Below are positions 25,460-38,143 of a stretch of 64,000 bases of DNA, one piece after another. Each line of letters begins with the position of its first letter. Positions within the stretch are counted from its first letter, which is position 1. The translations under genes and the position numbers were made by a program. The notes under the pieces were generated by a model. It was given only the letters and a program-made list of their open reading frames with translations, did no database searches and was not told where the DNA came from. Source of the stretch: Gorsachius magnificus (lineage: Eukaryota > Chordata > Aves > Pelecaniformes > Ardeidae); the NCBI GenBank assembly GCA_034008185.1, contig CM067086.1, positions 37,735,007 through 37,799,006 on the forward strand, given 5' to 3'.

Positions 25460-25476
25460 AAAAAAAAAAAAAAAAA
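25460..25476. repeat. A17 homopolymer
   Basis: Seventeen consecutive A residues after CAT. No retrotransposed gene body is recognised upstream. Confidence 0.88.
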
Positions 25477-25540
25477 GCAAAACAGCAGCTGTACCATAGA
25501 AGCTTAAACCTAGAGCTTCCAATCCCAAAGCTTTCTAAAG

Positions 25541-25572
25541 CTACTAAATTGGCTACTAAATTGGCTACTAAA
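25541..25572 (+). repeat. 12-bp tandem repeat, about 2.7 copies
   Basis: CTACTAAATTGG occurs exactly at 25541-25552 and 25553-25564. A partial third copy, CTACTAAA, starts at 25565. Confidence 0.9.
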
Positions 25573-25734
25573 GTTTGGGTTCCAGATGGGGTTCTAGCTT
25601 TCTTCCTTTTTTGATTTAGCTTTTATGGGGTCACTCCCTGAAGTTTTTCACTGAAGTAATGAGAACAAGAATCCTACTTTTTGTGCCTGAGGTTCCAAGT
25701 TAGCATAGATGTTAATCGCTAGAGAGTTTAAACA

Positions 25735-25747
25735 CCCCCCCCCCCCC
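25735..25747. repeat. C13 homopolymer
   Basis: Thirteen consecutive C residues in otherwise A+T-rich DNA. Such runs are prone to sequencing length error, so the exact count should be treated with care. Confidence 0.85.
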
Positions 25748-26199
25748 AAACCAGAAATGAACGAAAACCCAAACCAAAGCCTGCTATATAATGTAGAAGT
25801 CAAGGTAAATCACAAAACTGTGATTTTACTATCATATTGCTATTATTATATCTGGGAAAATGTTATAAAATTTCTGTAACCAGCACAACGAATATGGAAT
25901 TTCAGATACCATCTGGTCTGTAGCTTAACAGTTCTGCTTTCTCAGTAACACTATTGACAGTGCTGCAAAGAGTGTCCATTTACTGCAGTTACAGTTATGC
26001 ACCTGAATTTCAAAGTTCAGTTTAATTTACGAAACTCCTTAAAGTTTGATCAAGTCTGGAAAAATACCATCCTGGAATGGGTGAAAAATAGAAGTATTCC
26101 TAAGATGAAGGTCATGTGATAGAGAATAAATTACTGGAAGATATGTAACAAACACAAGATGAGCTACTAGCATTACAGAAGAAGGATTCTTTCTTTGAA

Positions 26200-26493
26200 C
26201 AGAGTTGCTTTAAATTTTCCACAGCTCATACTCAGAGTGAAGGAGTAAAGCTGAGCATGGGAAAGGGGGGAAGAGAGGTGTTGTTTTAATATTTGTCTTT
26301 GTTTCTCACTACCTGAACCTATTTTAATGGGCAATAAATTAAATTAATTTTCCCCAAGTCAGTAATTGGTAAGTGATTTCCCTGTCTTTATCTGAAATCA
26401 CAATCTTATCCTATTTTCTCCCCCCTCCTTCTGAGTAGGGGGAGCGAGCAGCTAAGTGGGAGTTTGGCCCTTAGCCAAGGTTAACCCACCACA
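26200..26493 (+). mobile_element. 3' part of an ERVL-class LTR (solo or truncated)
   Basis: The end of this segment resembles the 3' part (R and U5) of avian ERVL-type LTRs. A TTTGTTTCTCACTA block is followed by GGCAATAAATTAAATTAATT, which supplies an AATAAA polyadenylation signal, and then TTCCCCAAGTC. Further on there is GGTAAGTGATTTCCCTGTC, a C/T-rich stretch and AGGGGGAGCGAGCAGCTAAG. The terminus is GGTTAACCCACCACA at 26479-26493, ending in the expected CA. The last 90 bases also match, in opposite orientation, the end of the LTR at 47.4 kb. What follows 26493 does not look like a tRNA primer-binding site, so an internal retroviral region is not attached here. The upstream (U3) boundary is uncertain. 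Confidence 0.75.
26328..26337 (+). promoter_or_regulatory. AATAAA polyadenylation signal inside LTR
   Basis: The AATAAA hexamer within TGGGCAATAAATTAAATT lies at the position expected for the LTR polyadenylation signal, about 160 bases before the LTR end. Whether it still works is unknown. Confidence 0.5.
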
Positions 26494-29400
26494 GTAAAAA
26501 CAATGAAACATACAGTTTTCAACTTTTCTAACAGTTCTGGTTGGGGAGACCATCTGACTCATCACAGTTCCTTACAAAACTTTTGAACAAGTGTATCAGA
26601 GCATTAGAAATAAAACCCTAGCTTGTTGCGGAGCTTCATTCCAATTTTCCCTAGAGTATTCATTGGCATACTAAACATGCTGATTAATAAACTGCAATTA
26701 GAGCTAGAAATAAAGATTCAAAGCTTGATATTCTGAATTTTTCATCAGTGTACCTTCCTTACAGAATTTCTTTTGTAGAGACAATGGAAAGCTAGTCTTA
26801 TATACTGAGCTAATGCTGATAGTATATTATGGTGAGAATTCACACATGGTGTTATTGCACATACTTTTATTGCATTGCTCCTGCATACACAAATAAATGT
26901 TTTATTTTAGGGAAATATGTTCGGTTCTGTGCAGAAACTACCTGTAAAGGAAGCTGAGCGAAAGAAGGTTTACCTCCTGCTTTGGTTTCTGAGCACAAAA
27001 AATTCTTGAGAAGGAATTTTTCTGTAGGCACTGAATATTGAAGCTGATTTGAGATATCAGAGGAAAATGATTGTTTATTTGCTGCTTGATCACATAGGTT
27101 GGAAATGTGGTCTGTGCATGTAAACAAAATAAGATTATACTTGGAATCAATTATTGAAATCTGGGTACTGCCTTTTTAAAAAGCAATTTTTTATGTGCAG
27201 ATATCTATGACCAATAAGGGAAGAATTGACTTTTGTTTTAGAATGAGAAGTGAAGAAGAGAAGCAGCATTTACATTTCTAGAAAAAATTCATTTATCGAG
27301 AAATAAAAGTAGTTGGAGTTCTCTTTCTTTTGTACTTGGCAGAGGAAAGCACGTTGCATAAGATAGCACTGGGCATATCTGCTGTATGACACTGACCAAG
27401 CCACCTTGCCTCTCTGTGCTCTGCTACTTAGTGGGATAAAAAGTGGTTTGACATTTATTTCTAAAAAGACCTATATGAATTGGCTACTGTTATTAAAAAC
27501 CTATGTTTTATGTGAAAATTGAACTGTGTACTAATGGCAGACTACAGATCTGCAAGCAGGTGATACTGAAATTAAAGATCTATCTTGTTCTTGAACAGAA
27601 TTCCTGTTTATTTGCATTATTTAAACAAGGCAAGGGACATACCTGCAAAAAGCAATACATCAAGGAAAACTTTTCTTCAGCATATTGGAAAGTATACTGC
27701 ATGAACAATTCTCCTTATCCAAGCCTCATACTTAGAGACAAGACATATGAATATTTAATTGGCTAGAGCAAATGCCTAGCAATGAACCAATAAACTAGCT
27801 GGTGAGTAAAAGATCAAAGGAAAACCAGACATAGTGCATAGAAATGTGCAACAGCAACTCCAGGCACTGGGTTACCTTATGCATGCGTTACAGTGGAGTC
27901 CTGCAGCTACTGATTATGGGCTCCGGGGACGGTGCCATTCAGCCCATCACCTTTACAGCTACTGCTTCACAATGACACTGGATATGGGGGCAATTAGTAC
28001 TTACTGATTGCACATGAGGCCAAGAAGCTGTTGATCACATTTTACACACATGATTACACCTCAAGTGTAACCACAAGCTATTACACATGTGAAAAACTTG
28101 CTACATGAGAATCTGGTGACACAGCTGGCCAGTAGCAGCTCCAAGTAATAGAAAGCATTTGTATGACAAAAGTTTCATCAAAGTTCCAACAACTTCTTTG
28201 GGTCCTCCTAAAATATTTATCCCACCCATCCAGATTTAATTAATACTATTGGTTCTTAGACCTCATGAAAATGAGACACTGAATACAGAATTCTGTATGA
28301 ACTGTGTAAGTATACAAGCATCCTTCTCTGTGGCCCAGCTGCTGCACTTTAATTTTAATTTCTAAAATATTGCTGTAGTCTTGTCTGTTAAAAGTAGATG
28401 TAGAGGCTAATGCCAAATTGGGTGGTTCCCTGATGTGAGCTGTAACTCTAGTTTCGGTAACTCATTAGGAAACAGCTCAAGGAAGTTACAGCAATTTAAA
28501 ATGTAATTTAAATTCTTTTTCTCCACAGGGTAGGTCTCTGAAAGAAACAATTTAATCTGTCCCAGTTAGTTCTGCTTATTTACTTGGAAGAGACTTATGC
28601 TTTATTTCCTGCAGGTTTGCTTCAGTAATGCACTGGGAATAGTCTAGTATGAGAAACACCACTCCTTTGGTGATGACTTTTGAAGAAAGTCTTATTGTGG
28701 AAAATCTACTCTGTCAAATAAAAACATTTCCACTCTGGGTCACTTTTCTTGGTAGCAGAGATATCTTATTATCCAATAAAAATATCGTTAATATTTAGCA
28801 ATATACTGAAAGCAATGCACAGAAAAGTCATTATGTTCCACACTTTCAAATGCTCATTGAAGTAAGAGATTAATGTTCTCAGCCTCTAATATTAACAGCT
28901 TCTGCAATCAAGTCAAGCAAATCCATTTGTGGTCATTAGTTTCACTAATCACCATTAAAATTTGGGGAATGCTGAATGTGTTTAAAATATGAGATACGTA
29001 TTGAAGTTGTTGATACTATTTTTCAGATGGAAATTAGGAAGCCTGTGTAATTGTGCTCCTGGGCAATGTCCAAAAATGGCTCTTAGATAAATCTCTACTT
29101 AAAGAAATGTCCAAGGAATGGAAAGAAAATCTATTGTCCAAATTGCTACTTACAATTACTGCTGCTGAGCCTGGGACTTTTGCTAACGCTGCAGCTTCTC
29201 AATGCAAGACCCTCAGGAAGAGATATTCTATATTTTTCTGACAAAGAATAGTGTCAAGTTAGGTCCTGTGTCTCCAATTCATTGCCTCTCTCCTTTTTCC
29301 AAAATGTAATATTCAAAGATACCTTTCAAATTCCTGAGAAACTCTGCTGCAAGGAAATCTGCAACTGTAACCACATTTGCAATTACTTAAATTAGACTCT

Positions 29401-32400
29401 TTTTGCACATCTTTCTCTAGTTCCCTTTACCCACAGAAGTCCTTTCTTCTGATATAAATGAAAATAACATTTATTTCCCAAGCATTATGTTGATTTATCA
29501 GATATGGTCCTTAAACATGTATGACTGGAAACTTGACAAGCACAGGTCATGTTGAGGACCGTAGATCTGTGACATGAGGACTGTCATTGTGCTGGTTTAC
29601 ATTCATTGCTAGCAAAACAGGACTGTGATTTATCTCTGGGGTTTCTAAGGAATAACAATAAAAAGCCAGCGCTCAGGAGGTATCTAAAGTGACATCTAAA
29701 GGTTTAACTGTTTAAACACCCAGGCTCCCATCATGCTTGTGATTATCCGCAGATGCTGAGGATAAGTTTTTCAGGTTTTTAGCTTTTCACCACAAAAACC
29801 TCCAGTGTGAAAGAGAAAATTGCCTCTACTTACCTCAGAGCTGAGAAAGACTCACCACAAACTAAAAACCTTACGACCATTACATCCAGCTGTCTCCCAG
29901 AACATTTTCTCCACTTACTTACACCAAAATATAACTCCAGAGACCTGCAAGATCACCAGTCACTCACATTTTCCTCACCGTCCCTTCCACCCCCTAGGTT
30001 TACTTGTCCTTACTTTTTACTTACAGGATGGTTTTGGTTTGGTTTTTTTTTTCAACTCTTGTGTAAAACTTAAAATAACAACGTGATTCTGTTAATTATT
30101 TGAAATTAAGTCTAGCAATTACCAATAGGTCTAAGGAGGTCAAAGCTTTTACAACTGAATTTTACTGAGGAATAATGGTACATCTAGAAAACTTAATTGG
30201 ATATTTAAGCACTTGCAGTATACAAGGTTGATTTTAAGGAGAAATGTTTCATAGACCTTTTAAATAACAAAAATCTATGAAGCTATAAAACTTTCTACTG
30301 CAAATTTATTTGAAACAGGCACAAATGGTTCTTAAGAGAAACATAGAACTGAAAATAATTTGCAGAATATACTTTCCACAGAAATACAGAATACAGAATT
30401 TGCAGGATACGGACATTCTGGAAGTGAAGATCCACCAGATTTTGAGTCAACGCTGGCTTATATTTCAGTGAGTGAGACTTCTGAAAATGGAAGAGAGGCA
30501 AGTTTTCTCTTGAAGCTTGTTGAAGTTAAGAGAGTACAAACATTGCGTGTTTGAACAAACATGATATGCCTACTAGCTTGAAAAAAACATTCAGACACCC
30601 AATAAATATTACCCACTTCTGTTCTTTTTATCTTCCCTTAGTGCTTTACTCACATGAATACAAAGTGCCTTCTCAGAAACTGTAAGATTCCCGTCTGGTA
30701 CAAACATTAACTATGGAGAAGAAACAGGCATGAGTCCACGTTGGAGGGTTTTAATTGCAACAGATGTTTAACAACATTTGCAGCATTAGTGTTTTCATAA
30801 TGTCTGATTCTCTGCATGTTCCTGTTATGCTTGACAATGTGCTGCCATTTCAAAAAAGAAATCACAAGGGTTTTTAATATCAGATGTACTAAGTGTGCAG
30901 CTTACAGGCAAACTGCAGTGCCCGCCCAAGGCCTACTAAAATTCAGTGGGATTTGCTTCTGAATCATTTAAGGACATACATTCTCTTAGTCACATCTAAA
31001 AATAGTGATGAAATTGAATTAATGATCTACAGAACCATGAATTTACACTTCAGATCTTAAAAGCATTTTCACATACTTTTATATTTAGGAGGAGGGAGCC
31101 ATATTTTACCCTAAAAGGTTTCTTTTTTCTATTTAAGTGGTATGGCAGATCACGTGTGCTTTTGTATTGTAATAAATTTCACTTTAGTGATTGCAGGATT
31201 GTAAGGTATTTTCTGTTAATTAGAACAGAAAAAAAATATGGCATGTTGCTGACATCTGAGACACTCCTTTGCATGGTATGTGACATAAGTGATACTCTGG
31301 ATTATTATCTGGGATTCTAAGTTATCACATTGCTTTATTTCAGTCCTTTTTACTACAAAATAATTCAAATCAATTGTACAAGTTCACAAGCAAGAAAGTT
31401 TTGTCAAAGCCCAAAGGTTTACCAAAATGGATTCTTCTTGTCTTAAAAAACCTTAGGAATTTAAGGATTAAATTCCCCACTAACTTGCTGAGATATTCTT
31501 TCATACTCAACAGGAATAGATAACTCTTTGGCTAAAGGAATATAAGTGAGAACTTTCATTGTGGGCAAGTCTTTTGGGTGAGATTTAGATGTTTAGACTA
31601 AAGGGCTGCTGGGTTGCTGGTAAAGTCTGACTTTCTAGATGGCTCTTTTATCCAATAAGCAAACACATAAAGTCAAAGTGATGCCCCCTCTTCCCCCTTC
31701 TCTGGAAATTGTTTTACAAGGAAAAGCCAGATACCCCTACGCAAAAGACAGCCCATGTCAAAAAAGCGGTTTCATGATCTCACACACATACTGAACTCAG
31801 AGCTCCAGGTGCCTAAGACATCCAAAACATTTCAGAGAAGCCCTTCTCTTAAGTGTTCTTGTGAAGATTACACATCTGCTCCAAAGCATGTGTTCTGGGA
31901 ATACCAAACCTAGTCATTTAATTATTCCTGTTCAGTCTGTGGCGAATTCAGGTTCTTACCTTAAGCGTTGCAGAAACCAGGTATCTGAAAGTAGGCAGAA
32001 GTCTGTGGAATTTGACTGCAAGATTTAGCTGTAGAAGGTTAAGGATAGTGTTAATCCTACCCAGCTACAGAAGTTTACAATATAAGTACGTACATCTCAA
32101 ATACTCATGTTGTCTCATTGCTCATGGCAGGTTCTTCCACAGAGGATGTCTAATACTCACTTGATCGGTTAACATGGAAGACTTTTTGTCCCAATCTACA
32201 TGAAATCACTCCTTCAAGTTATGATACCTATTATCTAACTTTAGCCATCTAGACAATACCTTCTGGGCTAAGCTAGCTGTCAAAACTGCCTATAAACAAT
32301 GAGTAGAGTCAGGTAACTCCAAATAATAGTTTATTTCACCTGTCCTAGTGACTCTTTCAGTCTGAGGTAGCCAACTCTTAGAAATGCTCCCCCTCCACTG

Positions 32401-32512
32401 GTACAGAAGAACCACATAAAATAAAAACTTTTACAGAAAATGAACCATATTATTGATTTTTGATACTAGATGAGATACCGAGTAAACAAGTAAATGCATT
32501 TGAGCCTGATTT
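26494..32512. other. Unassigned A+T-rich DNA
   Basis: I see no gene, RNA gene or recognisable transposon. Frames are short on both strands. A GTTT/T-rich tract lies at 30031-30052. Unrecognised old repeats cannot be excluded. Confidence 0.6.
30031..30052. repeat. T-rich low-complexity tract
   Basis: GTTTTGGTTTGG is followed by T10. Low-complexity sequence only. Confidence 0.75.
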
Positions 32513-32654
32513 CACAGAATGGTTGAGGTTAGAAGGGACCTCTGGAGGTCATCTGGTCCAACCCCCACCCTGATCAAGCAGGGTCACCTATAGCAGGTTG
32601 CCCAGGACTATGTCCAAACAGTTTTTGAATATTTCCAAGGATGGAAAGGATGGA
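32513..32654 (-). mobile_element. CR1: CR1 3' end fragment, minus strand
   Basis: In reverse complement this is the last part of a CR1 element. From the low coordinate it reads CACAGAAT (octamer tail, 32513-32520), GGTTGAGGTTAGAAGGGACC, TCTGGAGGTCATCTGGTCCA and ACCCCC. TGATCAAGCAGGGTCACCTA, GCAGGTTGCCCAGGACTATG and TTTTTGAATATTTCCAAGGA follow. These are the 3' UTR and the end of ORF2. The copy is strongly 5'-truncated, keeps a single tail unit and has moderate divergence. It is a different subfamily from the two best-preserved copies, judged by the ATCAAGCAGGGTCACCTA segment, which they lack. Confidence 0.92.
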
Positions 32655-34955
32655 TCCATCCAAGTATGAATTTCGAGAGGTATATTACACGTACTAGTTT
32701 TATTTTAAAATGGTAGTTGTAAAAGATACTAGATTTATTTGCTCTTTGGAGAATAAACTTGGACATCATTCTGTATTTTTATCAACAATATTAACACATA
32801 TTTCTTCTAAGATGGATACATATAATTTGAATTGCTCTTAGGAGCAAACACATTGCCCTTGCTAGAAAAAACCCTGCAAAATAATGATGGTGACTTGTTG
32901 CATTGATTGGACTAAATTAAGAAAACAAAAAAAAAGGAGATAAAGGATTTAATGATCTTAAATTTTTTTCCTTGCTTTTCTTGTCTGAAGAAATCACTAT
33001 GGAATGTTCTTTTATACTTTCTTCTTCCTGTACACTTCTGGTAATTTTTTCACTTAAAAGTATGTGACTTACACTATTGGGACTATTTGTCAAGAAAAGA
33101 ATGTTCTTGAAAAAGCTCGGTGCTTTAGTCTAATAGAAATAAAACGTAAGAAGTAATTATGCTGAAAGAACATTAATGCTGTGATGCTGAGAAAGCTAAC
33201 AGCCTCTTTAAACAGATGCTCAGAGATGAAAAACATTGCACTTATTAACTAGTTAGGGTTGAAGATCTCTGTGAATATTGTAGGTTGTTTAGATTTCTGT
33301 GCTACTTCATCCCATGTGAATCCACTCAAAATTTTGATATAATTAAATAAATTAATATAATTTACATAACAAATACAATATTATGATAATGTTTCAGATT
33401 AATTTTTTGACAAATTCATCTTCTCTTGAACCGAAACTTTCCCCCTTTTAAGTAGGTTGCAAAACATATTCTTTGACTGCAGTGAAAATAAATAATTGTA
33501 ATTACTATTTAATATTTAGATAACAGTTTGAATTCATTAGGCCTTAATAGCTGGGCAATCACTTCCCTGATTCAAATTCTTCCTGATAAACAGAGGATTT
33601 GGCAAGCCAATTACAGTCTGAAGTGGAAAAGTCTTATTCATGGTTCAGAACAGTAGCTTGAACAATGGTCTATATTTTGCATATGAAAAGACATACATTA
33701 GGTGTGGGATAGAGAGCTTGATCAAGACTGCTGCTCCTTCATTATTGGAATGAAAGTTGAGAAACTACTTCATTATGTATTATTTTGTTGATTGGTTTGA
33801 AGAACTCATTCTTTCAGAAGCAACTAATTTCTTGGAAATATAGGGAGTCAGTGTCAGTTCAGAGTCAATACATGATTAAGTCTCATCATTACATGAAAGC
33901 CCAGCATTACTTTCTCAGCAACTACCTAGTTAAGATACAGCTTGATGTTGTTTAAAGCCTCCCAAAGTGTAAGGAGACAAAGTAGTAGAAAATCATAAAA
34001 TAGCCTTAGAAGTACATATTCTTGCGGTAGCCCACAGCACAGATTACAATTAGTTTTCACTGAACTGCTTCACAGAATTAATTATTAGGACATCAGCAGC
34101 AAAACTATTTCTCAGTCCGAGAATAGTTTCTTAATGCCAATGGCAATTTTGTGTTGCTGGAAAAAATAGACAGTGTAAGAGGAAAATACGCAGCTGTAGA
34201 ATAATATAAATATATGTAAAAAAGGCTTTCCCAAAAGTTCTACCTTTGACCTTGGCTTTTTCACGACCTACCCTTCTGTCAGCACATCAGCTTTCAGTCC
34301 CATCACTGGCAACTTTTTCATGTGAAGTTTCCTACAGAATTGAACAAATAGAATAATTTCAAACTCATGAATACAATACCACTTTACCTAGGAGAAAGCT
34401 TAGTCTGTTGTGTGACTCTGAGTTTTGTTCAGTCTGTTTCTGCTGCTGTTAGTTCAAGTGTTGCTTCAGCCCTCACTTAGGTTCATACAGAAGGGCTCTC
34501 TCTGCGTTCAGCCCAGCCTAGCTGTCAAGCCTGGAGGTGTATGTGTTTGACCTCAGTGTTCATGCTCGCTCACATTAACATACCATCCTCTTAACAGTGA
34601 AGATGCAGGTCTTGTCACTTAACTGTTGATAATCATCCCGTGTCCTCCCACAGTTTCCTCCCACCCTCTGGCTAGAACAGGAGACCTCTCTTACCTGTCT
34701 TACCTTAATGCATTCTGATCAGATTTACAGAAAGCCAAGTAAGGTGCTCGAGCAAATCAACAGCTTAGATGAATAGATATATTCCAGCATCTTCAGACAT
34801 CAGAATGGCTGAATTCTGAACTCTGTACAGGAGTACAGCAGTCGACTTGTTTCAAAGTCCTTACAGCGAGGCAAACTTGAGCAGCTTGTTATTACTTGAG
34901 GTTCAGCAAAGCCTAGGGCTGAGAGGGAAAGCCAGCAGCAGCAGTTCTCCTTGCT

Positions 34956-34991
34956 CACTTATAGAACACATTAAAGTGTGTTCTATAAATG
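34956..34991. repeat. Short hairpin (12-bp perfect arms)
   Basis: TTATAGAACACA (34959-34970) and TGTGTTCTATAA (34977-34988) are exact inverted copies around the loop TTAAAG. After one outer mismatch the pairing continues for two more bases on each side (CA with TG). The stem is too short for a canonical microRNA precursor. Confidence 0.85.
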
Positions 34992-37900
34992 TAGTATAGT
35001 TGTGTGTTTTGGTTTTGGTTTAGCAATAGCATCTGATATGAAGCTATGAGAACTTAAAGATGGATAGGTGTCATTATGGACCCTTTTCCCCTTTTCAATC
35101 TTACAAACCAATGACATTTTTACTATAGATGTTCTAAAAGCCCCACATAGGTCAATATCACATCTCACATGGAGACAAACATTTGAAAAGTTAAATGTTA
35201 AAAGGCTTTAAAAAGATAATATATACGATACTGTGTGGATAGCACATACTGTTAACATTTTTTTCCTCCACAAAATTCAGCTAACCCAGGAAATTAAAGA
35301 GTCAGTATGTCCCATTAGTTATTGGTTTGTGAAGAATTAATTAGGTAGTTGGGGTGGACTGGTATTTTGAATTCATTCTTCTATCCTGTTGGACCCCAAA
35401 AAGTAAATAATAAGGATCTTTGGATACTTGATATTACACAAGAAGGTTACAGCCTTACAGTGGGTTCTACACTGGTTTAGAAGCCTACTCTTTCAAATCT
35501 AGGACCAACATTTTGCATGATCTTTGATTTCTTCCTATCTGACAGGAATAGTTACCGAAAATACAACTGCCAAGAAAGTATGTTTTGTAGGTACTCTGGT
35601 CCAGCTCTCAGAATGAGTGATATATGCTTATAAAAGAAAGTTTTTGGCTACATTTGCATTTTTTTCCACTCAAATATCTGCAAACCAGTTTAAAGGCACC
35701 TGTATGCTTTTACTTTGATCAATTATCTTTACTCCAAGGTTCAGAAGATTAAAATATGGAGTATCAGTCAGAACAGATATCAGCTGGAAAAAGAACAGAG
35801 CATGAAACTGGTTAATTAAGACAGCTAAGTTAATGAAAACAGAATTGTTGTCAATACTTTTTCTCCTGAGAAACTAACAGCACAGGCCACCAGAGCAGAA
35901 TATAGCTTGACATTACAGAATTTAGTCATGTGGACTGTAACTCTGCTGAGGTATTATATGGAACACAGAGGCATATGGAAAACTGACATTTTTTTGCCCT
36001 TAAAGAGAAAAGACTTTTTTTTCCCTTAAAGGAAAAGACCCCAGCTGCTTAACATCAGAGAGGTCAAGCTGGCTACAGAACAGGAGATCTGAGCATGTGG
36101 GACCCAAGATTTGCTTAGGGGATCAACAAAAAAACCCAAACTTTGTTGACAAAATACCTTCTTCTAGAAAATGCATCAAAACTCTCCAGAGAAAAGACAA
36201 TATGATAAATATTAATTCAGTTCTTCTGTGAAGACCAGAACATTATTTCTGGTGGCTTTTGAGTGGAAATCAAGACTGGAATGTCAATAATTATGTACAC
36301 CTCAAAAAGCCTATCATATTGCTGAAATTGCCAGTCCTGCATAAATGCTTTGCACAGTTTTGTTGACTGGGGAAATGCATTTTGGGTCTTTACAATCAAT
36401 ATGAACTATTTATTTTAAATTCATGAAGGGAGAGAGATGAATGCATTTTGATTAAAAAAAAAAATATATTAAAAGCAAACATGATTTTCAAATATAGGTT
36501 TGCAAGCTCCAGAGGATAAGTGACCAAACTAAAAGTTAGAAACCTCCTTTGTAAAGTCATTCCTATTGCCGTGGGGTTAGGTTGAGCTCATGCCTCCCTG
36601 TAGCCAGGGCACAGGTCTGGCAGGTTTTCTGGCCAGCTGGCAGCTTGCTTGGTGTGATCCCACTGTACATTGGGCTGAAGGCACCATCTTTGCCCTTTGG
36701 GACCAGGCTGCCCTGTAACTCAGGACCTGGCTGCCATAGGAGGGATGGAACCCCTTTGGTCATGGCTTTGCATGCCCACACAAATGTACCCAGAGAGCCA
36801 GTGCCAGTGCCACCCAGCCTATTGCATCCCCATCTTCAGTCAAGCATCCTGGCCCCAGTGCACCATGGAGGCAAGTGAAGCAGCAGCAGTTGCTTCTGTG
36901 TCTAGCAAGGGAGTTCCCTGGGCTGGGATGTTATTTTTGTATGTAGTCATAAGGAGGTTGGGGGTTTTTTTTGCATGGTGTCTTTGGATTTGGGGATAAT
37001 GTACTATCTAGACCAGTTTGCTGGTCTGTGTCTCTGTTGTCCTTTTCTTTCTCCTCTGGTGGAGGAAAATCCTTGCTGCACAAAAGGTGTGTGCTAACAT
37101 GTAGACTTAGCCATGCATTTAATTCAGAAAAAGAGCTCAAGTAGATGATCACATTTCACTAGAGACTCAACTCCTCTTTTCTCTGTTTTGTACTGGTTTT
37201 AACTTCTTTCATTCGGATTATTTTGAAATAGGAGCCTCATTTTCTTTTGTGTCTTCAGAAGTAATTCAGTGTCAATGCCCTGAGGCCTTCTACATGAAAT
37301 CATCCTGACAGATCTGTTGTAGAATCAGGTCTTATTATTAGAAATTGCTAATGGGAAAACCAGTTGAGTATTTTACTTAACCTGTAAAATAGCTAGAATT
37401 ATACAGATAGCAAGTAAGGACCAGGAGAGGAAGTAATTTAGCAGTGAAAACTGGGAGGAAACTATTCCTGGTAGAATAATGGAAAGAAAAGCCATTTATC
37501 TCCACTTAGATATAAATATGCCTGACAGGTTTTGGAAGGAGTTTAAAGAATTAAAAAATATTAATGGAGACAAAAAATTGTTGTAAAGTCAGACTTGCAG
37601 CCTTCCTACATGTCTTCCAATTAGCAGTGAAGAAATTAGTAAGCATCTTCCCTTATGTATATCTACACAGGATCCTTTCAGGGGAAATATCTACAAACCT
37701 GACATCATATTTCTTCTTAAAGACATAACAGATGCAATAGTTGGTTATATATAAACAATGAAGACAATGTCACCAATAGTTCACTGAATCAGACCTTTAG
37801 TCTGCTAAACAACATTTGTGTGAGGATTCTGCTCTAAAGCAGTTTTTATTTTTCATACAGTTTTGAATGTGGGTCTTGAAACACCATGTAAACAGTCATG

Positions 37901-38122
37901 ACTGGCTCCTTTTTCAGAAAACTTCTGAAAGCAGGAACGTTGTAAACAGGCAGAATGGCATAGACAGGAAAACAACATGAACGTTGACACATCTTCAAGT
38001 GGTCAGAGCTACGCAAGATCTTTATTTGATCAAGAGGAAGAATACAAAACAAGCATGATCAGTGGAATTCACTGCTGTTTGTAACAAAACTAGTAAATTC
38101 ACCATTAAAAACTGAAAGGTGA

Positions 38123-38143
38123 TTTTTTTGTGGTGGTGGTGGT
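38123..38143. repeat. T7 plus (TGG)n tract
   Basis: Seven T residues followed by four to five TGG units. Simple repeat. Confidence 0.8.

Larger units (their letters stand above)
22121..26199. other. Unassigned DNA with a small CR1 tail and simple repeats
   Basis: No gene is supported. The stretch contains a likely CR1 tail remnant (23390-23443), A17 (25460-25476), a 12-bp tandem repeat (25541-25572) and C13 (25735-25747). Open frames near 23.4-23.8 kb and 24.0-24.2 kb have no recognisable motif. Confidence 0.6.

Noticed and set aside
29585..29640. GTGCTGGTTTACATTC, which begins like an ERVL-type LTR
   Set aside because: The similarity ends within about 10 bases and no other LTR landmark follows.
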